This document shows, piece by piece, positions 20,023 to 21,520 of a stretch of 21,520 bases of DNA. Below the pieces are notes generated by a model, which saw nothing but the letters and a program-made list of their open reading frames with translations, made no database searches and was not told where the DNA came from. The DNA lies in assembly GCA_018265615.1 (NCBI GenBank), contig JABLYX010000073.1, positions 1-21,520 on the forward strand, in the 5' to 3' direction. Origin of the DNA: Lentisphaeria bacterium. Its GTDB lineage: Bacteria; Verrucomicrobiota; Lentisphaeria; Victivallales; Victivallaceae. Each line of letters begins with the position of its first letter. Within the stretch, counting starts at the first letter, position 1. A program made the position numbers and the translations under genes.

Positions 20023-20730
20023 GTGGGACAAAAAGTTAATCCTATCGGATTGAGAACAGCCCTCACCAAGAATTGGGAATCCCGTTGGTTTCCGAGCAAG
20101 GCGTTTGGCGGTAAAAATCTGTTTGGCGAATGGCTCCATGAAGACCTTGCGATCCGCAAGTTCATCAAGGAGAAGTTTGCGGCTGCGGCGATTGCCCGGA
20201 TCCAGATCGAGCGGTTCGCGAATCGTGTGCGGGTCATTATTTCCTCGGCGCGTCCGGGGCTTCTGATCGGCAAGAAGGGCGCTGAACTCGATGCGCTGCG
20301 CGCGGAGATTTCCAAGCTCGTCGCCGGCAAGGAAGTGTTCACTGAAATCGTCGAAATCCGCCGCGCGGAAACGAACGCGCAGCTCGTCGCCGAAAGCATT
20401 GCGCAGCAGTTGGAACGCCGTATCGGCTTCCGGCGCGCGATGAAGCGCTCCATCCAGACTGCGATGGAGATGGGCGTCGACGGCATCAAGATCAACTGCG
20501 CCGGCCGTCTGGGCGGTGCGGAGCTTGCGCGTGAAGAGCAGTATAAAGAGGGACGCGTTCCGCTGCATACGCTGAAGGCCAATATCGATTACGGTTTCAC
20601 CGAAGCGAATACCACTGCCGGAAAGATCGGTGTCAAGGTTTGGATTTGTCACAAAGACTCTATTGAGGAACAAGATTATGCCGTTAATGCCAAAAAGAGT
20701 AAAGTACAGAAAGGTTCAGCGCGGAAGTAA
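20023..20730 (+). CDS. rpsC: 30S ribosomal protein S3
   Basis: S3 forms the mRNA entry site of the small subunit. The start MGQKVNPIGLR is diagnostic. The type II KH domain with ISSARPGLLIGKKGAELD follows, then the C-terminal domain with IKINCAGRLGGAELAR and TTAGKIGVKVWI. At 235 residues it is normal. The start is GTG with GGGG 8 nt upstream. The last 53 bp, encoding the basic tail KKSKVQKGSARK and the residues before it, overlap the start of rplP in another frame. Confidence 0.98.
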   Translation: MGQKVNPIGLRTALTKNWESRWFPSKAFGGKNLFGEWLHEDLAIRKFIKEKFAAAAIARIQIERFANRVRVIISSARPGLLIGKKGAELDALRAEISKLVAGKEVFTEIVEIRRAETNAQLVAESIAQQLERRIGFRRAMKRSIQTAMEMGVDGIKINCAGRLGGAELAREEQYKEGRVPLHTLKANIDYGFTEANTTAGKIGVKVWICHKDSIEEQDYAVNAKKSKVQKGSARK

Positions 20731-21091
20731 CGCCGGACTCGCCACGACCAACAACAAGTTGGACTTCGGCGATTTCGCGCTGCAGGCGCTGACCCGCGGG
20801 TACGTTACCAATAATCAGATTGAAGCCGCGCGTGTTGCCATCAACCGTCACCTGAAGCGTCGCGGCAAAGTGTGGATCCGCATGTTCCCGTTCCGCTCCT
20901 TCACGAAGAAGCCGTTGGAAGTCCGTATGGGCAAGGGAAAAGGCGCGGTCGAAGGCTGGGTCGCTCCGGTTCTGCCGGGCCGGGTTCTTTTCGAAGTCTC
21001 CGGTTGCAGCGAGTCCGTTGCCAAGGAAGCGATGAGCCGTGCGGCGAACAAGCTCTGCTTGCGCTGCAAGTTCCTGGCTCGGGAAGATTAA
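20678..21091 (+). CDS. rplP: 50S ribosomal protein L16
   Basis: L16 helps place tRNA at the A site. The block MPKRVKYRKVQRG starts the protein, and MGKGKGAVEGWVAPVLPGRVLFEVSG is the loop region. The ATG at 20678 (GAGG 9 nt upstream at 20665-20668) gives 137 residues, the usual length; a second ATG at 20687 is 18 nt from the SD. The frame extends upstream inside rpsC but that part is not L16. The 53-bp overlap with rpsC is longer than the usual short gap or few-base overlap. Confidence 0.97.
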   Translation: MPLMPKRVKYRKVQRGSNAGLATTNNKLDFGDFALQALTRGYVTNNQIEAARVAINRHLKRRGKVWIRMFPFRSFTKKPLEVRMGKGKGAVEGWVAPVLPGRVLFEVSGCSESVAKEAMSRAANKLCLRCKFLARED

Positions 21092-21106
21092 TTGAGGTCA
21101 ATGAAG

Positions 21107-21304
21107 ATGAAAATCAAGGAAATCCGTGAGCTTTCGGATGCGGAGCTGGTGAGCAGGATCGCCGATCTGCAGCGGGAGAAGTTGAACCTCAAGATCCAGT
21201 CCCGTACCGGCCAGCTTGAGAAGACCGCCCGGGTCCGGCAGATCCGCCGTGACATCGCGCGCATTTACACCGAACAGACCGCCCGGGCGGCGAAAGTCCA
21301 GTGA
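21107..21304 (+). CDS. rpmC: 50S ribosomal protein L29
   Basis: A small two-helix protein near the tunnel exit that contributes to the SRP/trigger-factor docking site. The start MKIKEIRELSDAEL and the second helix REKLNLKIQSRTGQLEKTARVRQIRRDIARI are characteristic. The ATG at 21107 lies 9 nt after GAGG (21094-21097) and gives 65 residues; the ATG at 21101 and a TTG at 21092 are too close to or upstream of that SD. It follows rplP by 15 nt and precedes rpsQ by 8 nt. Confidence 0.97.
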   Translation: MKIKEIRELSDAELVSRIADLQREKLNLKIQSRTGQLEKTARVRQIRRDIARIYTEQTARAAKVQ

Positions 21305-21312
21305 GGGATAAA

Positions 21313-21520
21313 ATGAGTGAAGCTGTAGTTGAAATCCGGGGCAACCGGAAGGAGCGCGTCGGCGTGGTCGTCAGCGATGTTCAGGATAAGACCATCGTGG
21401 TGAAAGTTGACCGCCGCACGCCGCACCCGCTGTATCAGAAGATCGTGAAGGTCAGTAAGAAATTTACGGCCCATGACGAGAAGAACGAGGCGAAGAAGGG
21501 CGATACCGTGCGTATCGTCG
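21313..21520 (+). CDS. rpsQ: 30S ribosomal protein S17, cut by window edge
   Basis: An OB-fold protein of the 30S body. The visible 69 residues include GVVVSDVQDKTIVVKVDRRTPHPLYQKIVKVSKKFTAHDE, shown here as the DKTIVVKVDRR and HPLYQKIVK blocks, then KKGDTVRIV; about 15 residues are missing past the right edge. GAGGGAT lies about 7 nt before the ATG. The order rpmC-rpsQ is the usual one. Confidence 0.95.
   Translation, partial: MSEAVVEIRGNRKERVGVVVSDVQDKTIVVKVDRRTPHPLYQKIVKVSKKFTAHDEKNEAKKGDTVRIV

Noticed and set aside
1..21520. Mobile element or defence island
   Set aside because: No transposase, integrase, restriction, toxin-antitoxin or phage features were found; coding content is housekeeping throughout.

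Overview
The window is GC-rich, gene-dense and almost entirely chromosomal housekeeping. Gene content suggests a Gram-negative-type anaerobe of the PVC group, most likely Lentisphaerae (Victivallis-like). The pointers are an exosortase-system-associated TIGR04073-type secreted protein, a ThiH-based (oxygen-sensitive, tyrosine-using) thiamine pathway, a minimal TatA-TatC translocase and AT-rich promoters of the form TTGAAA-N16/17-TATATT. The placement is an inference from gene content; no 16S rRNA gene is present.

Layout. Positions 1-708 hold no convincing gene. They carry a 27-bp tandem repeat at the left edge and about a dozen closely spaced inverted repeats. pdxB (709-1821, +) converges with and overlaps the end of a leftward block (1802-6165, -): the NAD(P)HX repair enzyme nnr, lspA, a dksA/traR-type regulator, the ATPase ychF and a small exosortase-associated secreted protein. 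Several of these have recognisable promoters and terminators. A divergent intergenic region at about 6166-6379 starts a rightward block: queF, argJ and purQ, ending in a strong terminator at 8878-8909. A second rightward operon, thiS-thiF-thiG-thiH (9064-11793), has its own promoter and terminator and makes the thiazole half of thiamine. One leftward gene (11877-12551) encodes a two-helix membrane protein of unknown function.

From 12651 to the right edge everything reads rightward with very tight spacing. The order is aspS, a secreted protein of unknown function, a lytic transglycosylase, a DUF3047 protein, a CapF-like SDR, tatA, tatC and a coiled-coil exported protein. The ribosomal genes rplV-rpsC-rplP-rpmC-rpsQ follow (rpsQ cut by the window edge). 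The ribosomal run starts at rplV: rpsS and the rest of the S10 cluster are not upstream, and Tat-export genes occupy that place.

I did not find a convincing new defence or mobile system. The most interesting signals are small-scale. They are a promoter, terminator and RBS packed into the 60 bp between lspA and nnr; face-to-face promoters at aspS; the hairpin-dense left edge; a TatC lacking the usual Glu of its HLxELR motif; the S10 cluster break before rplV; and a 53-bp rpsC/rplP coding overlap.
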